The notes under the pieces are model-generated. The model worked only from the letters and a program-made list of their open reading frames with translations, was not told the origin of the DNA and ran no database searches. Source: Chloroflexota bacterium (lineage in GTDB: Bacteria > Chloroflexota > Dehalococcoidia > DSTF01 > JACRBR01). From it: a DNA stretch of 6,450 nt. Within the stretch, counting starts at the first letter, position 1; every line of letters begins with the position of its first letter. The stretch covers positions 1 through 6,450 of the forward strand of contig JAKAMA010000145.1 in assembly GCA_021813085.1 (NCBI GenBank). The letters are read 5' to 3'. The position numbers and the translations under genes are program-made. This document shows positions 5,406 to 6,450 of this stretch, piece after piece.

Positions 5406-5912
5406 GTGACGACCGCTCGCAACCCATTGGTGTGGCTCCTCGACCGACGGGCCGCGCGGCGGCTCCGCTCCAGCTTCGTCTGGGTCACGCCGCAGCTCGT
5501 CCAGGGCCCGCACTTCGCGAGCAGGCATGCCCGTCTGATCGCGGCGATGGGGATCGAAAGCGTGCTCGACCTCCGCGCCGAGGGCGAGCATGACCCGGCG
5601 CGGCTCGACGCCGCGCGGCTCCGCCACCACCGGCTGCCCATGGAGGAGTTCGCGCCGCCGACGCTCGCCCAGATCACCGACGGCACGGCGTGGGCCCTCG
5701 GCGAGATGGCCGCCGGGCGCGCTGTCCTCGTGCACTGCCGGCTGGGGATGAGCAGAAGCGTCTGCATGGCCTGTGCCATCCTCATCGCGGAAGGACACAG
5801 CTTCGAGGCGGCGCTCCGGACCGTGCGTGCGGTACGCCCGTCCGCACGCCTGACGTCGGATCAGTTGGACTGTCTCGCGAAGTTCGCCGACCACGGCGCG
5901 GCGGACGCATGA
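5406..5912 (+). CDS. Dual-specificity-type protein phosphatase (Cys-based)
   Basis: This is a 168-residue soluble protein of the cysteine-dependent dual-specificity phosphatase superfamily, which removes phosphate from Ser/Thr/Tyr residues or from other phosphorylated molecules. The signature loop HCRLGMSRS (residues 110-118) gives the HC-x5-R core, with nucleophile C111, phosphate-binding R117 and the following S118. Upstream, 'GIESVLDLRAEGE' (49-61) matches the strand and turn usual in this family. Downstream, 'VRAVRPSARLTSDQL' (140-154) matches the common RP...Q...L motif. The general-acid position, usually Asp in a 'P-x-x-D-x-x-x-P' context, reads LPMEEFAPP, with Glu at 80-81. There is no signal peptide or membrane segment, so it should be cytoplasmic. 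It starts with GTG, preceded by GGGAG at 9 bases. It stands alone: a tRNA remnant lies upstream and a convergent methyltransferase gene begins its stop 33 bases downstream. The substrate is unknown. Confidence 0.88.
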   Translation: MTTARNPLVWLLDRRAARRLRSSFVWVTPQLVQGPHFASRHARLIAAMGIESVLDLRAEGEHDPARLDAARLRHHRLPMEEFAPPTLAQITDGTAWALGEMAAGRAVLVHCRLGMSRSVCMACAILIAEGHSFEAALRTVRAVRPSARLTSDQLDCLAKFADHGAADA

Positions 5913-5934
5913 CGCGATGAGACAGCTCCTCGCG
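5913..5934. terminator. Hairpin between convergent phosphatase and methyltransferase genes
   Basis: CGCGA (5913-5917) pairs with TCGCG (5930-5934). After one mismatch, GAG (5919-5921) pairs with CTC (5926-5928) around the loop ACAG. It begins right after the phosphatase stop codon and fills most of the 32-base gap between the two convergent stops. It has no T run, so two-way termination is a guess from position. Confidence 0.4.
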
Positions 5935-5944
5935 GTCTGCTCCG

Positions 5945-6450
5945 CTACCGGCGCCGCACCGCCGTCACCTGCAGCTTGTTGCCCCAGCGGCCGAGCGCCG
6001 CGTCGGTGAGCCGCACGGCCGACCGATAGGCGACATCACCAACCGGCCGCGACGCCAACCGCATCAGCGTCCCAGGCTCGTGCTTGTAGTACAGCAGGTA
6101 GCGCTGGGTGCGCGCGCTGAATCCGAGCGCGCGCAGCTCTTCGCGCACGAGTTCAGGTCGCAGACGCGCCACGCGGTTGCCCGCATCCTCGCGGTTCGTC
6201 GCGATGCCGAGCCGGACGGCGAGCTGGGTGCCCGCCGCGTCGGCGGGCTCGTTGATGCTGACCGCGCACGAGGCGACGCGCGCAAGCTCCCGCACGCCGA
6301 CGAGCGGGTCTTCGAGGTGGTGCAGGCCGTCGTGCACGTACGAGACGTCGGCCGCGCCCGTCCTGACGGGCAGATGCTCGACATCGCCCACGACCGTGAG
6401 GTAGTCGAGACCGAACCGCCGTGCCCGCTCCCGCGCCCGGCGCGCGCAGC
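5945..6450 (-). CDS. Class I SAM-dependent methyltransferase, C-terminal part
   Basis: The reading frame stays open to the right edge, so this is the last 167 residues of a longer gene. A GTG at 6391 lies inside the domain and is not taken as the start, because the preceding residues (RRFGLDYLTVV) are already methyltransferase-like. Visible Methyltransf_11-type features are GDVEHLPV after the second strand, 'AADVSYVHDGLHHLEDP' (motif with the HDGLHHL turn), and 'GVRELARVASCAVSINEPAD', the strand and helix after it. The C-terminal part contains a 'LRPELVREELRALGF' helix and a YYKHEPG segment that may form a substrate lid. The glycine-rich SAM-binding motif I would lie beyond 6450 and is not seen. 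No membrane segment or signal is visible. The methyl acceptor is unknown; related enzymes modify sugars, lipids, quinones and small metabolites. The gene is convergent with the phosphatase, so the two are separate transcription units. Confidence 0.85.
   Translation of the reverse strand, partial: CARRARERARRFGLDYLTVVGDVEHLPVRTGAADVSYVHDGLHHLEDPLVGVRELARVASCAVSINEPADAAGTQLAVRLGIATNREDAGNRVARLRPELVREELRALGFSARTQRYLLYYKHEPGTLMRLASRPVGDVAYRSAVRLTDAALGRWGNKLQVTAVRRR

Noticed and set aside
4982..5785. Reverse-strand frame through the regulator end, the tRNA remnant and the phosphatase
   Set aside because: It spans two supported forward genes and a tRNA fragment, and the translation shows no family features.
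5945..6391. A complete 148-codon methyltransferase starting at the GTG at 6391
   Set aside because: The frame continues without a stop to the window edge and the upstream residues fit the domain, while the SAM-binding motif would otherwise be missing. A partial gene is more likely.
1..6450. CRISPR arrays, insertion sequences, toxin-antitoxin or defence genes
   Set aside because: No regularly spaced direct repeats, transposase motifs or small paired genes were seen on either strand.

Overview
This is a GC-rich bacterial window, roughly 70% GC by eye with G/C-dominated third codon positions. The gene content (an RCK-type potassium transport tail, a short-chain dehydrogenase, a large ATPase-LuxR regulator, a membrane-anchored exported protein) and the encoded CCA on a tRNA remnant would suit a soil-type Chloroflexota or Actinomycetota lineage. 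That placement is an inference; no marker gene settles it.

Layout, left to right. (1) Bases 1-171 are the 3' end of a forward gene ending in a TrkA-C (RCK_C) domain. (2) A forward SDR oxidoreductase follows (230-1024), best started at an ATG with a strong GGAGG ribosome site. (3) A hairpin terminator (1116-1148) separates it from a convergent reverse gene (1180-1776) for a small exported protein with a signal peptide and a C-terminal membrane anchor. (4) A 418-base non-coding region lies between that gene and the divergent regulator. Its right end holds the clearest promoter in the window (CTGACA, 17 bases, TAGAAT), a dyad overlapping the -35 box, and a leader hairpin. (5) The regulator (2195-5092, 965 aa) is a LAL/MalT-like protein: N-terminal P-loop ATPase, long helical-repeat middle, C-terminal LuxR helix-turn-helix. 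(6) A 313-base non-coding stretch follows. It contains a two-way terminator-like hairpin, a 28-base reverse-strand remnant of the 3' end of a tRNA gene (probably tRNA-Cys, including CCA), and a long GC-rich dyad. (7) A small forward dual-specificity-type phosphatase follows (5406-5912). (8) Convergent with it is the C-terminal part of a reverse-strand class I methyltransferase that runs off the right edge.

The genes do not form an obvious pathway. Most neighbours are convergent or divergent, so the window holds mainly single-gene transcription units. The likeliest functional link is between the regulator and its divergent exported-protein neighbour, but this rests only on position. I see no defence, secretion, CRISPR or transposon module. 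The most interesting item is the orphan tRNA 3' end, which looks like an integration scar. By its orientation, any inserted DNA would lie to its right. I do not see a convincing new biological system here.
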